In this document: positions 24,292 to 32,953 of the stretch, in pieces
Layout: each line of letters opens with the position of its first letter
Position numbering within the stretch: the first letter of the stretch is position 1
Position numbers and translations under genes: made by a program
Notes under the pieces: generated by a model
Database searches by the model: none
The model's input: the letters and a program-made list of their open reading frames with translations, nothing else
Told to the model about the DNA's origin: nothing
Assembly (NCBI GenBank): GCA_015061805.1
Contig: SUVV01000001.1
Span: 62,001-126,000, forward strand
Length of the DNA stretch: 64,000 bases
Reading direction: 5' to 3'
Source: Lentisphaerota bacterium
Lineage (GTDB): Bacteria > Verrucomicrobiota > Lentisphaeria > Victivallales > Victivallaceae

Positions 24292-25179
24292 TCATCCGTT
24301 GTTCTGCTCAACATAAAGTTTGTAATTACGCGGAGAGATGCCGAAACGTTTTTTGAATTCTGCCGAAAAGTAAGCCGCAGAAGAGAAATTCAGCCGCCGG
24401 GCAACCTCTTTCACCCGCTGATGGGACGCAAGCATGATCTTGGCTTCATTCATTTTCTGCTCGAGATAGTAATTCACCGGAGAACTATTCAGATGCCGGA
24501 CAAAGAGCCGGTGCAGTGTAGCCTGACTCACCCCGGAATATTCCACCAGATCATCCAGAAAAAGTTCACTGCGGATGTGACTGCGGATAAATTCGATCCC
24601 CCGCTGCAGCGGTAAAGGCAGCGTCGAACGTTCCGCCTGCTTGCCAAGTTCGATCAAAAGATTGTACGCCAGAATCGACAAACGGTGATCCACTCCCGGC
24701 GTGGCACTGCCGGAGAGCGCCAGAATCTCATCAAAACAGCGGTCGATTTCGGTGCGGTCAGCTGAACGGATAACGGCAACATCATCCAAACCGCAGGAGG
24801 TGACCAGCGCCTTGAGTGCGCCGCCCTCAAGCCGGATCACCTTTTTGTCGGCATATTCGGTTTCACAGCACATTGAACAATCCGCGCCGAGGTGAACGAT
24901 AAAGATATCACCTTTTTCGCATCGGTGAGAACTCCCGTTGTGAGTAAAAATAAAAACTCCGTCCACGACATATTCGATCGCGCAAGCCTGGCTGCAGTGG
25001 CGCTGGCGGAAACATTCCCGATGCCACTTGTCATAACCGCCGGCATAGACCGTCAGCGGCAGATATTGATCCGGAGCAACGTTATGTTTGAAATCATGAA
25101 GCGGATAGACTCCGTAATCATATCCCCACAGCGGAGTTCCGGGAACGGCCCCGGCTTTACATGGTTTGCGAATTTTCAA
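24292..25179 (-). CDS. AraC-family transcriptional regulator
   Basis: 295 residues. The N-terminal half is a cupin-like sensor (FIFTHNGSSHRCEKGDIFIVHLG). The C-terminal hundred residues are the double helix-turn-helix: FLDDLVEYSGVSQATLHRLF and VKEVARRLNFSSAAYFSAEFKKRFGISPRNYK. Such regulators usually respond to sugars and control neighbouring glycan genes; the convergent sialate O-acetylesterase is a candidate target. A perfect 19-base palindrome (25216-25234) lies upstream of its own start and may be an autoregulatory operator. Confidence 0.88.
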   Translation of the reverse strand: MKIRKPCKAGAVPGTPLWGYDYGVYPLHDFKHNVAPDQYLPLTVYAGGYDKWHRECFRQRHCSQACAIEYVVDGVFIFTHNGSSHRCEKGDIFIVHLGADCSMCCETEYADKKVIRLEGGALKALVTSCGLDDVAVIRSADRTEIDRCFDEILALSGSATPGVDHRLSILAYNLLIELGKQAERSTLPLPLQRGIEFIRSHIRSELFLDDLVEYSGVSQATLHRLFVRHLNSSPVNYYLEQKMNEAKIMLASHQRVKEVARRLNFSSAAYFSAEFKKRFGISPRNYKLYVEQNNG

Positions 25180-25215
25180 AACAATCCTCCTGCTGAAAAA
25201 AGAAAAACATTGTCC

Positions 25216-25234
25216 TTGTGATAAAATATCACAA
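25216..25234. promoter_or_regulatory. Palindromic operator candidate upstream of the AraC gene
   Basis: TTGTGATAAAATATCACAA has perfect 8-base arms (TTGTGATA / TATCACAA) around AAA, 36 bases upstream of the regulator start. AraC proteins more often bind direct repeats, so the binding protein is uncertain; the arms also resemble CRP/FNR-type half sites (TGTGA). Confidence 0.55.
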
Positions 25235-25276
25235 TTTCCGCAAAAGTAAAGTCTTTTTCTTGAAAAGTTCCGGCAA

Positions 25277-25726
25277 TCAGGACGCTGTTATCGCCTTTTC
25301 CAGAATTTCAGCGGCGCTGGCAACCAGTTCGACACAGGGCCGGGTTTGATAATATTCTTTAGAGCGGGGTTCTGAAACGTGGGTAGTTTCGCCATTTTTA
25401 TCCAAGCCGAGCAATTCTCGGCAGATAAGGGAGGAGTTCTGCGTTTCAAACTCTTTGAGCAGTTTCCGGATCCGGGCGTAGTGATCATCTTTGGCACTCT
25501 TATCAGTAATGTCATCATTACCGTAAAGCATATTGGCGATCAGCACCATACCGCTCACCGCGCCGCAGACTTCACGCCGCCGGCCGAAGCCGCCGCCGAA
25601 ACCGGAAGCAAGCTTGAAGAGTTCGACTTCGCTCATGCTGACTTCCGGGGCGAATGCGGCGGCAACTGCCTGTGCGCAATTTGCCCCCTGTTTGAAAAAA
25701 TTTCCGGCTATTTCAGATTTAGTCAT
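25277..25726 (-). CDS. C_GCAxxG_C_C family protein
   Basis: 149 residues with the family cysteine pattern: GANCAQAVAAAF, GFGGGFGRRREVCGAVSGM, SLICRELLG and RPCVELV. Members are small, often redox-associated proteins in anaerobes, probably binding a metal or cluster; biochemical function is not established. It sits 19 bases downstream of the acyl-ACP thioesterase and is likely co-transcribed from the 26553-26581 promoter. Confidence 0.85.
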   Translation of the reverse strand: MTKSEIAGNFFKQGANCAQAVAAAFAPEVSMSEVELFKLASGFGGGFGRRREVCGAVSGMVLIANMLYGNDDITDKSAKDDHYARIRKLLKEFETQNSSLICRELLGLDKNGETTHVSEPRSKEYYQTRPCVELVASAAEILEKAITAS

Positions 25727-25745
25727 GGTACCCCCCTGTATAAGT

Positions 25746-26516
25746 TTACTGCGGCATGGTAATTACTTCACAAACGCCCTGTGCTTTGAAACTGTTTTTA
25801 CCGTTGGCCTCATTGACACCTTCAACATAGAAAGAACCGTCATCATTGAGAATTCCGGAACAGCAGAGCACCTCCTGGAAAGCGGTCGTCTGATTGAAGT
25901 TCAACTGAATACTTTTCATCCGCACCAGTGAGCCGGTATGTTTTCCCAGCCAATCTTCGGTAAACATCGCATAGTAAGCGTTATTAAGATGGCGGTTGTA
26001 ATCGATGAATGCGGTCGACACCTCAAGCTTTACCGGAGTTGTCAATTCGACCTCCGGAGCCGCCAGTTTGCAGAGAGAGTCACCCTGAAACCAGATATCT
26101 CCATCAAATTCCCACTGGGACAGACCGGTGAGATATCTGGCGGGAGAAACCGGGCGGTAATTGGCGGGATTCAAGGTGAGCCAGGCGCTTCCGGCAACAC
26201 CAAGGCGCCTGCCGGTTTCAACCGAAGTCAGAACAAACTGACGATAAGCAAAAAGGCGGTCAAAACCACTGGGATAAGTGGAAATCCGAACCGTTTCTCC
26301 GTAACCGGGAAACTCATCCATCTGCAGACGGATCCGGGAAAGCACCCAGCTCAAATCGCTTTCGCGCAACTGTTTGAGCCCAAGACCGAGCATATCGGCA
26401 TGACGGCCTGCAGCATCCTGCAGAATATTGAAAACATTCCAACTGCGGAGTTTGGCATCAACCGTGACATCATTCAACGGAACCGGATAATCTATGACAA
26501 AGGGCGGATTTTTCAT
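25746..26516 (-). CDS. Acyl-ACP thioesterase
   Basis: A 256-residue double hot-dog protein of the FatA/FatB-like acyl-ACP thioesterase family. N-terminal domain YPVPLNDVTVDAKLRSWNVFNILQDAAGRHADMLG; second domain with the active-site segment VSTAFIDYNRHLNNAYYAMFTEDWL, including the Asn-x-His pattern of the family. Releases fatty acids from ACP in the cytoplasm. The start is supported by a promoter 36 bases upstream. The C_GCAxxG_C_C gene follows in the same unit. Confidence 0.85.
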   Translation of the reverse strand: MKNPPFVIDYPVPLNDVTVDAKLRSWNVFNILQDAAGRHADMLGLGLKQLRESDLSWVLSRIRLQMDEFPGYGETVRISTYPSGFDRLFAYRQFVLTSVETGRRLGVAGSAWLTLNPANYRPVSPARYLTGLSQWEFDGDIWFQGDSLCKLAAPEVELTTPVKLEVSTAFIDYNRHLNNAYYAMFTEDWLGKHTGSLVRMKSIQLNFNQTTAFQEVLCCSGILNDDGSFYVEGVNEANGKNSFKAQGVCEVITMPQ

Positions 26517-26552
26517 ATTGAACCTGTTTTATTAAAATATTTTCCGCTGTAT

Positions 26553-26581
26553 AATATAGCCGTTTCAGGCAGAAAAATCAA
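26553..26581 (-). promoter_or_regulatory. Sigma70-type promoter of the acyl-ACP thioesterase operon
   Basis: On the minus strand, TTGATT (26576-26581), a 17-base spacer and TATATT (26553-26558). Confidence 0.7.
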
Positions 26582-26732
26582 GAATCAGCACAACTTACAA
26601 TATTCATAAAAAGCATAATTTTCACAAAAATCATCATTTCAAGGTTGCATTTCCACAGGGTGTGATGTATTGTATTACCGAAACCCCAAAAACAAACAGC
26701 CGGGAATGAAAAAAAATGCAAGGTAAAACTCA

Positions 26733-26951
26733 ATGGTTGAACGGGTTATGAGAGAACTCGGCAGGCGGTTAAAGAAAACCGCCTACACTTGGAGTGATAA
26801 AGGAGCGACAAAAATCGTAAGAATAATATTAAAACGGTTTACAAATACCAAAGCGTGGGAGGACTATTGGCAAGAAAAAATGAATTGTGCAGGCAATGTT
26901 GCCGTCAACATTGGCAATTATAAATGTTTTTTACCAAATTCAGGACAATAA
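26733..26951 (+). pseudogene. C-terminal remnant of a transposase
   Basis: 72 codons resembling the C-terminal end of DDE-type transposases (RVMRELGRRLKKTAYTWSDKGATKIV, then KAWEDYWQEKM). A stop lies just upstream in this frame, and the preceding codons (MQGKTQWLNGL) fall in another frame, so the 5' part is missing or frameshifted. I cannot assign the IS family with confidence. It ends one base before the ATG of pilin 3, directly beside the most repeat-rich prepilin gene. The rest of the 26517-26952 gap holds the thioesterase promoter and nothing else I recognise. Confidence 0.5.
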
Positions 26952-26952
26952 C

Positions 26953-28008
26953 ATGAAATTAAAAAGTTTCACTTTGATCGAACTTTTGGTGGATACTGTT
27001 ATCTCATCTCTGCGTTTTTTCAAGCGCGGCGACAAACTGGAGGTGCAAAATACTCCGCTTTTTTTGAGCGGCAAACGTGCCGCTTCGGAGGTGTCGCGCC
27101 CATCCCGTTGGTCGGGCTTGATCGAATCTCTTAAAAATACCCCGCTTTTCTTGAGCGGCAAACGTGCCGCTTCGGAGGTGTCGCGCCCATCCCGTTGGTC
27201 GGGCTTGATCGAATCTCTTAAAAATACTTCGCTTTTTTTGAAAGAGAAAGGGGGCGCGGGGGAAAGAGGAAACTTTTTTTCCCGTGAAAAAAAGTTTCCT
27301 TTGTCCCCCGCACACTCCCGTTTCACTTTAATAGAACTGCTGGTTGTCATCGCTATCATCGCCATTCTTGCGGCGATTCTGCTTCCGGCATTGCAGCAGG
27401 CGCGTGCCCGGGGGATCGCTACCACCTGCCTCAACAACATGAAGCAGATATCCACCGCCAATCATGCGTACATGGACGATCACGCCGGATTCCTGCCGAC
27501 CAACCGCTGGCAGGTTGACGGCAGAACCTGGGTAAAGTGTCTTTACACCTACATTACCGGTAAAAGCAATCACTTCATCGCCAATGCCGATACCCAAGTC
27601 CTTGACGGCGTGATCTGGTGTCCGGTTCAGGCGAGCAACACCGCAAGTCAAAGCAGTTTCAACTCCAACAATGTCTCCTACGGACTGAATCACTTTCTTT
27701 CTCCTTTTTCCAGTTATTCCTCCAGCAAACTCACCCATTACAAGCAACTTTCCACGCTGATACTGTTTGCGGAAACCATCAATGCTGATGCAAGCAAGAA
27801 CGTTGCGCAGGCGAAGACCGGCAGATATCTCTTTTCGGAATCTTATCACTACAACGGCCGCCACTTCGGTAAAATCGTTTCCGGAAACAACGGTTACTAC
27901 TTTTTCGACGGTCAAGCCAACCTCATTTTCGCTGACGGTCACGTCGCGCCGGAAAAGGTCATGCCTCTGCGGGACAAGAGCAAATGGGCTCGCCCGATCT
28001 ATCCGTAA
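26953..28008 (+). CDS. Prepilin-type protein with duplicated FTLIELLV leader (pilin 3)
   Basis: 351 residues from ATG 26953; the track start at 26887 lies within the transposase remnant. FTLIELLV occurs at residues 6-13 and 124-131. Only the second leads into the transmembrane helix ([20 protein letters not shown]). The 110 residues between are repeat-encoded, including two in-frame copies of a 29-residue unit ([14 protein letters not shown]...). The C-terminal [10 protein letters not shown] keeps the DG of H-X9-DG, but the His is replaced by Phe. It precedes the secreted DUF4838 protein by 46 bases, so the two probably form a unit. Confidence 0.85.
   Translation: MKLKSFTLIELLVDTVISSLRFFKRGDKLEVQNTPLFLSGKRAASEVSRPSRWSGLIESLKNTPLFLSGKRAASEVSRPSRWSGLIESLKNTSLFLKEKGGAGERGNFFSREKKFPLSPAHSRFTLIELLVVIAIIAILAAILLPALQQARARGIATTCLNNMKQISTANHAYMDDHAGFLPTNRWQVDGRTWVKCLYTYITGKSNHFIANADTQVLDGVIWCPVQASNTASQSSFNSNNVSYGLNHFLSPFSSYSSSKLTHYKQLSTLILFAETINADASKNVAQAKTGRYLFSESYHYNGRHFGKIVSGNNGYYFFDGQANLIFADGHVAPEKVMPLRDKSKWARPIYP
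27047..27220 (+). repeat. Tandem 87-bp repeat, two copies plus partial third
   Basis: Units begin with AAAATACTCCGC (27047) and AAAATACCCCGC (27134), with a partial third at 27221 (AAAATACTTCGC). The period of 87 is 29 codons, so copy number can change without breaking the frame. Pilin 1 has one full unit of the same sequence. Confidence 0.9.
27256..27311. repeat. Long inverted repeat, copy A3 (inside pilin 3)
   Basis: 26-base arms (27256-27281 and 27286-27311) with two mismatches. The core is GGAAACTTTTTTTC / GAAAAAAAGTTTCC. It encodes [12 protein letters not shown] in the leader insert. Confidence 0.85.
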
Positions 28009-28054
28009 AAAATCGTATTTTTCAGATAAAACATAAAAAAGGAAAAGAAATGAA

Positions 28055-30889
28055 ATGAAAAAATTATTACTCGCATTATTGTCAACGCTGGTGTTCCCGA
28101 TACTAAACGCCGCAACACTTTTTGATAACGGGAAAACCGACTGGCAGATCGTCATCCCGGTCAAAGCCGATGCCGCCGAAAAATATGCGGCAGCCGAACT
28201 GCAAACCGCGCTGAAGAAGATTTCCGGTGCTGAATTTCCAATCGTCAGTTCCGATGAAGTCAAACCCCGCCAGATCATCATCGGCTCCCTTGCCACCGCG
28301 CCTGCGGTCCAAAAGCAGATCAATGCGCTCAAACTGAAAAAGAGCAATACCGAAATGATCTCCGTTAAAACTCTTGACGGCGCGCTTTATCTTACCGGCG
28401 ACGTTCCCCGCGGCGCACTTTACGCAGTCTACACTTTCCTGCAGAAACAGTTGGGTGTTCGCTGGTTCTGGCCCGGTGAAGATGGTGAATTCATCTCAAA
28501 ACAGAGCAAATATGAACTGCCGGAACTGGACTTCACCTACACTCCGAGTTTCCGTTTCCGGGAGATGACCCCCTGCTCCATGCACTATCATATCCCTTCG
28601 GAAAAATGGCTGGCACGCAACCTGATGAATGGCGGTTCCCGCACGCCGAAAGTCCGCGACAATGCCGGATTCTACCGATTGGACGGTCAGCACTGGGTCA
28701 GCATTGACCGGAAACTGTTTCCCTCCAAGCCGGAACTCTTTTCGCTTATCAACGGGAAACGTGTCAAAGAGGGTTATGCCGGCTGCTGGAGCAATCCGGA
28801 ATTTTTTGATTACGTTGTAAAAAAACATCTCAATATTATCAAAACGCGCGGTTTCAACATGCTCAACACCTTCCCGGCAGACATCGTTCTGCGCTGTGAA
28901 TGTGAAAAATGTACCGTAATCAAAGATCCCTCCTCCAGATGGTATGCCTTTTACGCCAAACTCATCGAAGCCATCCGCAAACATTATCCGGAAACACTCT
29001 TTGGCGGCATCGCTTATCAGGAGTACCGCGCCGTCCCCGCCGCCCCGGTGAAATATCTGGAATATGTGGAATACTGCCAATACAATCGCTGCTATGTCCA
29101 CAAACTTTCCGACAAAAAATGCAGCATCAACCAGCAGTCCATGGCGACTTTACGCAAATGGCAGGAAAAAGCGCCGATGGGTATCTACGGTTATGAATTT
29201 GATGTATTCAAAGATGCTTTCTATCTGCCGTTCTGGAACATGCTTGCCGAAGAGATGAAAGTTTTCCGTGACATGAAACTTGTCCGTATGAAAACCGAAT
29301 TCGGCATCAACATCCGCAAAAATGTCCCCAGAGAAAAGCAGAAGCCGCTCGCCCAGCGCCTCGCAAACTACATCTATGCCCGTCTGATCTGGAACGCCGA
29401 CGAAAAGGTTGAAGACATTCTCAACGATTGGTGTTCCACCGTCTACGGCAAGGGCGGTGAAGCCATAAAAGCCTACCACATCGAAATGGCGAAAGCATGG
29501 GATGCCATGCCGGTTCACTTCTCCTACTTCGGCGCCTCCGCCGGAAGTGCCGCCAGGGTCATGCTCAATGACAAGCGGATAAAATTCGCCCGCGAACAGT
29601 TCAAAAAGGCGCTCGCCGCTGTCAAAACAGAAACCGATCCCGAATTGCGCAAACGCCACGAAAAAGAGATCAAGTTTGAAGAAATCCTCTTCGATCGCTG
29701 GGAAAAAGAGTATCACATCGCTAAAGAAAACGCCGTTATCGTCAACCTCCCGCTGCTCAAAACGGATAATGAGTTCGATAAACTCGGCAGATTCAATTTC
29801 AAAGGCAAAGCCGCAAGCAAGGCCAAACCCCATCCGACCTGGATGAAAGCATACTACACCAAAGATGCGCTCCACTTGCAAATCACTGCCATCGAACCGG
29901 AGATGTCCAAACTGCGCAAAGGCAAAACCGGCAAAGATATCAGTCCGTGGAATGACGATATGATCGAAATGTTCCTCGATCTCAACAACGGAACCATCTT
30001 CCGTCAACTCTGCGTCAACCTCAATGGCGGCACCTATGATGCCATGGGCAACGACAAAAACTGGAATCTTGACTGGCAGAGCAAAACGGTCTTTGAAAAG
30101 GACCGCTGGATAATGACCATCAAATTGCCGTTCAAGTCACTTGGAGTAACTCCGCGTGCCGGTTCGCAATGGAAACTGGTGGTTATCCGCAACAGCAAAT
30201 TGGCAGCAAGCGGCTTCCCGGCTCCGGCACATCAGGATGTCGGTCAGGGAGCGACCTTTGTTTTCTCCGGCAAACCGTTTACCGACCGCCGTCTGGTCTG
30301 GATCGCCACTCCGAAACTTCAAAAAGGCGAACGTTTCGATGCCCAGCAGAAATATTATCTGAACAACGGCTGGCAGTTCCGCAAATACCTCGGCGCCGCC
30401 GGTGCGGAAAAAGCCGATTTAACCGACGCAAAAATGATCGTCATCGAAACCTATCAGAATAAGATCCCGATGGATTTCTACCACAACAAACTGCTTCCGG
30501 CGGTGAATGAGGGAGCGGTGGCGGTCTTCGACAGTTACCACTGGATCGACAAGTTGAGTGAACAGTTCAAAGACCCCTCATTCAAAGTGAAGTTTGTGGA
30601 AAATGCAACCCGCCTGCGCAAACCCACTTGGATCGCCCCCGACTTTGACGGAAAACCCTCCAATCTCAAAAAAGCCATCTGGAATACCCCCAGCGGCAAC
30701 TTTATACCGGCAAATCCGGATAAATGGGTGGAACTTGCCCGGCAAGCGACCAAAAACGGCGGGGAAATGCCATTTATCATCGCCCGCCCGGTCGGCAAAG
30801 GCATGGTGGCGATCATCGGAGATGTCCGGGAAAAAATTTCCGTTCTGGGAAATCTTCTCGAATACAACAAGGTCATCAAACGTCCGTAA
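28055..30889 (+). CDS. Secreted DUF4838-domain protein with CBM9-like module
   Basis: 944 residues with a signal peptide (KKLLLALLSTLVFPILNA). Residues about 20-150 form an alpha-glucuronidase-N-type domain (EKYAAAELQTALKKISG, GALYAVYTFLQKQLGVRWFWPG). DUF4838 follows, with CECEKC-like RCECEKCTVIKDPSSRWYAF and GGIAYQEYRAVPA. Near 580-730 is a CBM9-like domain (DDMIEMFLDLNNG, WIMTIKLPFKSLG). The C-terminus resembles a glutaminase-fold domain. Family members are putative extracellular glycan hydrolases of unproven specificity. AGGA precedes ATG 28055. It follows pilin 3 and ends at its own terminator. Confidence 0.8.
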   Translation: MKKLLLALLSTLVFPILNAATLFDNGKTDWQIVIPVKADAAEKYAAAELQTALKKISGAEFPIVSSDEVKPRQIIIGSLATAPAVQKQINALKLKKSNTEMISVKTLDGALYLTGDVPRGALYAVYTFLQKQLGVRWFWPGEDGEFISKQSKYELPELDFTYTPSFRFREMTPCSMHYHIPSEKWLARNLMNGGSRTPKVRDNAGFYRLDGQHWVSIDRKLFPSKPELFSLINGKRVKEGYAGCWSNPEFFDYVVKKHLNIIKTRGFNMLNTFPADIVLRCECEKCTVIKDPSSRWYAFYAKLIEAIRKHYPETLFGGIAYQEYRAVPAAPVKYLEYVEYCQYNRCYVHKLSDKKCSINQQSMATLRKWQEKAPMGIYGYEFDVFKDAFYLPFWNMLAEEMKVFRDMKLVRMKTEFGINIRKNVPREKQKPLAQRLANYIYARLIWNADEKVEDILNDWCSTVYGKGGEAIKAYHIEMAKAWDAMPVHFSYFGASAGSAARVMLNDKRIKFAREQFKKALAAVKTETDPELRKRHEKEIKFEEILFDRWEKEYHIAKENAVIVNLPLLKTDNEFDKLGRFNFKGKAASKAKPHPTWMKAYYTKDALHLQITAIEPEMSKLRKGKTGKDISPWNDDMIEMFLDLNNGTIFRQLCVNLNGGTYDAMGNDKNWNLDWQSKTVFEKDRWIMTIKLPFKSLGVTPRAGSQWKLVVIRNSKLAASGFPAPAHQDVGQGATFVFSGKPFTDRRLVWIATPKLQKGERFDAQQKYYLNNGWQFRKYLGAAGAEKADLTDAKMIVIETYQNKIPMDFYHNKLLPAVNEGAVAVFDSYHWIDKLSEQFKDPSFKVKFVENATRLRKPTWIAPDFDGKPSNLKKAIWNTPSGNFIPANPDKWVELARQATKNGGEMPFIIARPVGKGMVAIIGDVREKISVLGNLLEYNKVIKRP

Positions 30890-30907
30890 AAACGCATAAC
30901 TCCAGCG

Positions 30908-30946
30908 GGACTGCTGCAACAAGCAAAATGCAGCAGTCCTTTTTTG
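30908..30946 (+). terminator. Terminator after the DUF4838 gene
   Basis: GGACTGCTGCA (30908-30918) pairs with TGCAGCAGTCC (30929-30939), followed by a T run. An 11-bp perfect stem. Confidence 0.9.
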
Positions 30947-30970
30947 CATCTTTTTTATTGATTTTTCTGC

Positions 30971-30998
30971 TTGCAAAAGGGCGTATTTAATATATATT
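30971..30998 (+). promoter_or_regulatory. Sigma70-type promoter of fhs
   Basis: TTGCAA (30971-30976), a 16-base spacer and TATATT (30993-30998), 43 bases before the ATG. Confidence 0.55.
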
Positions 30999-31041
30999 AA
31001 GAGAATATATCTTTCATAATTTCAAAGAGGGTCCTCTGAAT

Positions 31042-32658
31042 ATGCTCAGTGATATCGAAATCGCCAGAAACACTGCTATCCGCAATATTTCCTGCGTTGC
31101 CGCCGAACTCGGTCTGCCGGAAGATAATTATGAACTTTACGGCAAATACAAAGCTAAATTAACCGGGATCACCGCTCCGCGCAAAGGAAAACTTATTCTG
31201 GTAACGGCAATGACGCCGACCAGGCAGGGCGATGGCAAGACCACTGTTTCGATCGGACTTGCAGACGGACTGCGGAAAATCGGTAAAAAGTCGATCCTCG
31301 CCCTGCGGGAACCTTCTCTGGGTCCGGTTTTCGGGATGAAAGGCGGAGCCACCGGAGGCGGATATTCGCAAATCGTCCCGATGGAGGATATCAATTTGCA
31401 CTTCACCGGAGATTTTCATGCAATAACCAGCGCCAACAATCTGCTCTGCGCCCTGATCGACAACCATCTGCAGCAGGGAAATCCACTCGGCATCGACCCC
31501 AGAACCATCGTTTTCAAACGTTGTCTGGACATGAATGACCGTGCGTTGCGCCACGTGGTGATCGGCATGGGCGGCAAATCCAATGGTGTCGTGCGGGAAG
31601 ATCATTTCTGCATCACCGTCGCAACTGAAGTCATGGCGATCTTCTGTCTGGCGACCAGCCTTGAAGATCTGGAAGAGCGACTGGGCAATATCACCGTTGC
31701 CAAAACTTATGATAAACGCGAAGTCAAAGCGCGGGATTTGAAAGCCCCCGGCTCGATGACCGTACTGCTCAAAGAAGCCTTCCGCCCCAATCTGGTGCAA
31801 ACTCTGGAAGGGACTCCGGCAATCGTCCACGGCGGTCCCTTTGCCAATATCGCCCATGGCTGCAACTCGGTTCAGGCAACCGATACGGCATTGCGCCTTG
31901 CCGATTATGTAGTGACTGAAGCCGGATTCGGAAGTGATCTCGGCGCAGAAAAATTCCTTGACATCAAGTGCCGCAAAGCCGGTCTTTCTCCGGACTGCAC
32001 GGTATTGGTCGCCACGATAAAGGCAATGAAACTTCACGGCAACGGCGATATAAAAACCGGATTTGCCAATGTCAAAAAACACTTTGACAATCTCCGCAAT
32101 CGTTTCGGAATCAACACGGTAGTGGCACTCAACCGCTTCGGCACCGACACGGCGGAGGAAATTGCACTGTTCCGTCAACTCTGTGCTGAAAACAGTATGC
32201 CCTGCTCCATCTCCAGCGGCTTTGCCGACGGCGGTAACGGCTGCATCGAACTTGCAGAAAAAGTGGTTGAGGAAGCCGAAAAGCAATCAAACCTCCAATT
32301 CCTCTATGAACTTTCCGATTCCATTGAAGAAAAAATCACCAAAGTCGCGCGCAAATGCTATGGTGCGGACGGAGCCGTTTTTTCCGGCACTGCCGCGAAA
32401 AAACTCGCAACTCTTGCCCCGGAATATACCGGATACCCGATCTGTATTGCCAAGACCCAGTATTCATTTTCCGATGACCCGAAACTGCTCAATGTCCCGG
32501 CAAACTTCAATATCAACGTCCGTGATATCGAAGTCAAAAGCGGCAGCGGCTTTATCGTTGTCTACCTCGGAGATATCATCACCATGCCCGGCTTGCCCAA
32601 AGTTCCCAATGCCGAAACAATCAAACTGGAAAACGGCGAAACCGTCGGTCTCTTTTGA
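31042..32658 (+). CDS. fhs: Formate--tetrahydrofolate ligase
   Basis: 538 residues. Converts formate, ATP and THF to 10-formyl-THF, feeding purine synthesis and one-carbon or acetogenic metabolism in anaerobes. The P-loop-like TPTRQGDGKTTVSIGLADGL is near residue 60; LREPSLGPVFGMKGGATGGGYSQ, FTGDFHAITSANNLL and the C-terminal GDIITMPGLPKVPNAE are family signatures. Slightly shorter than the usual 550-560 residues but complete. Monocistronic, with a promoter upstream and long inverted repeat A4 starting 11 bases after the stop. Confidence 0.95.
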   Translation: MLSDIEIARNTAIRNISCVAAELGLPEDNYELYGKYKAKLTGITAPRKGKLILVTAMTPTRQGDGKTTVSIGLADGLRKIGKKSILALREPSLGPVFGMKGGATGGGYSQIVPMEDINLHFTGDFHAITSANNLLCALIDNHLQQGNPLGIDPRTIVFKRCLDMNDRALRHVVIGMGGKSNGVVREDHFCITVATEVMAIFCLATSLEDLEERLGNITVAKTYDKREVKARDLKAPGSMTVLLKEAFRPNLVQTLEGTPAIVHGGPFANIAHGCNSVQATDTALRLADYVVTEAGFGSDLGAEKFLDIKCRKAGLSPDCTVLVATIKAMKLHGNGDIKTGFANVKKHFDNLRNRFGINTVVALNRFGTDTAEEIALFRQLCAENSMPCSISSGFADGGNGCIELAEKVVEEAEKQSNLQFLYELSDSIEEKITKVARKCYGADGAVFSGTAAKKLATLAPEYTGYPICIAKTQYSFSDDPKLLNVPANFNINVRDIEVKSGSGFIVVYLGDIITMPGLPKVPNAETIKLENGETVGLF

Positions 32659-32669
32659 GACGGTGTGAA

Positions 32670-32725
32670 GTGGGGGAAGGGAAAAACTTTTTTTCACGAG
32701 AAAAAAAGTTTTTCCCTTCCCCCAC
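32670..32725. repeat. Long inverted repeat, copy A4 (convergent junction fhs/heparinase)
   Basis: Perfect 26-bp arms (32670-32695 and 32700-32725), loop ACGA, arm core GGGAAAAACTTTTTTTC. It is followed by the shared tail CCTTTTTCAAAAAAAGCGAG. Confidence 0.92.
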
Positions 32726-32890
32726 ACCCCCATCCTTTTTCAAAAAAAGCGAGGTATGTTTTGCTCGCGTTGCTCGCAAAACGGGAAGTATAAACTTATC
32801 ATATCCTTACTCACGAAGTGAGCGCTTCACGTTTGCCGCTCCGCTTGTCACGCCATAGCCTTTGGCGAAGGCGGATTATCGCGGCATGAC
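32726..32890. repeat. Tail and hairpin-chain part of repeat copy A4
   Basis: Contains the tail, TTTTGC-TCGCGTTGCTC-GCAAAA, TAAACTTATCATATCCTTAC, the CTCAC-gaa-GTGAG hairpin, GCGCTTCAC and a degenerate end with GCCTT-tggcg-AAGGC. It is a shorter relative of the 2513-3120 array. No gene is present. Confidence 0.8.
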
Positions 32891-32935
32891 AAAAAAAATC
32901 TGCTGCCGGCACTTTGCCGACAGCAGATTTTTTTT
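32891..32935. terminator. Bidirectional terminator between fhs and the heparinase cluster
   Basis: AATCTGCTG...CAGCAGATT arms with an inner CGGCA/TGCCG, flanked by A8 on the left and T8 on the right, so it can terminate in both directions. It lies 18 bases after the heparinase 1 stop. Confidence 0.85.
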
Positions 32936-32953
32936 GGGGGGAAAAAGCAACTC

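Larger units (their letters stand above)
26992..27321 (+). repeat. In-frame 330-bp repeat insert in the pilin 3 leader
   Basis: Exactly 110 codons between the FTLIELLV segments at 26968-26991 and 27322-27345. Order in gene sense: TCTCATCTCTGCG, GACAAACTGGA (reverse complement of the hairpin loop in pilin 1), two 87-bp tandem copies, the inverted tail, then long inverted repeat A3. This is the pilin 1 element with one extra 87-bp unit, in the same orientation relative to its gene. Confidence 0.85.

Noticed and set aside
31159-32286. 375-residue minus-strand ORF opposite fhs
   Set aside because: Antisense to an unmistakable fhs gene; a codon-bias artefact.
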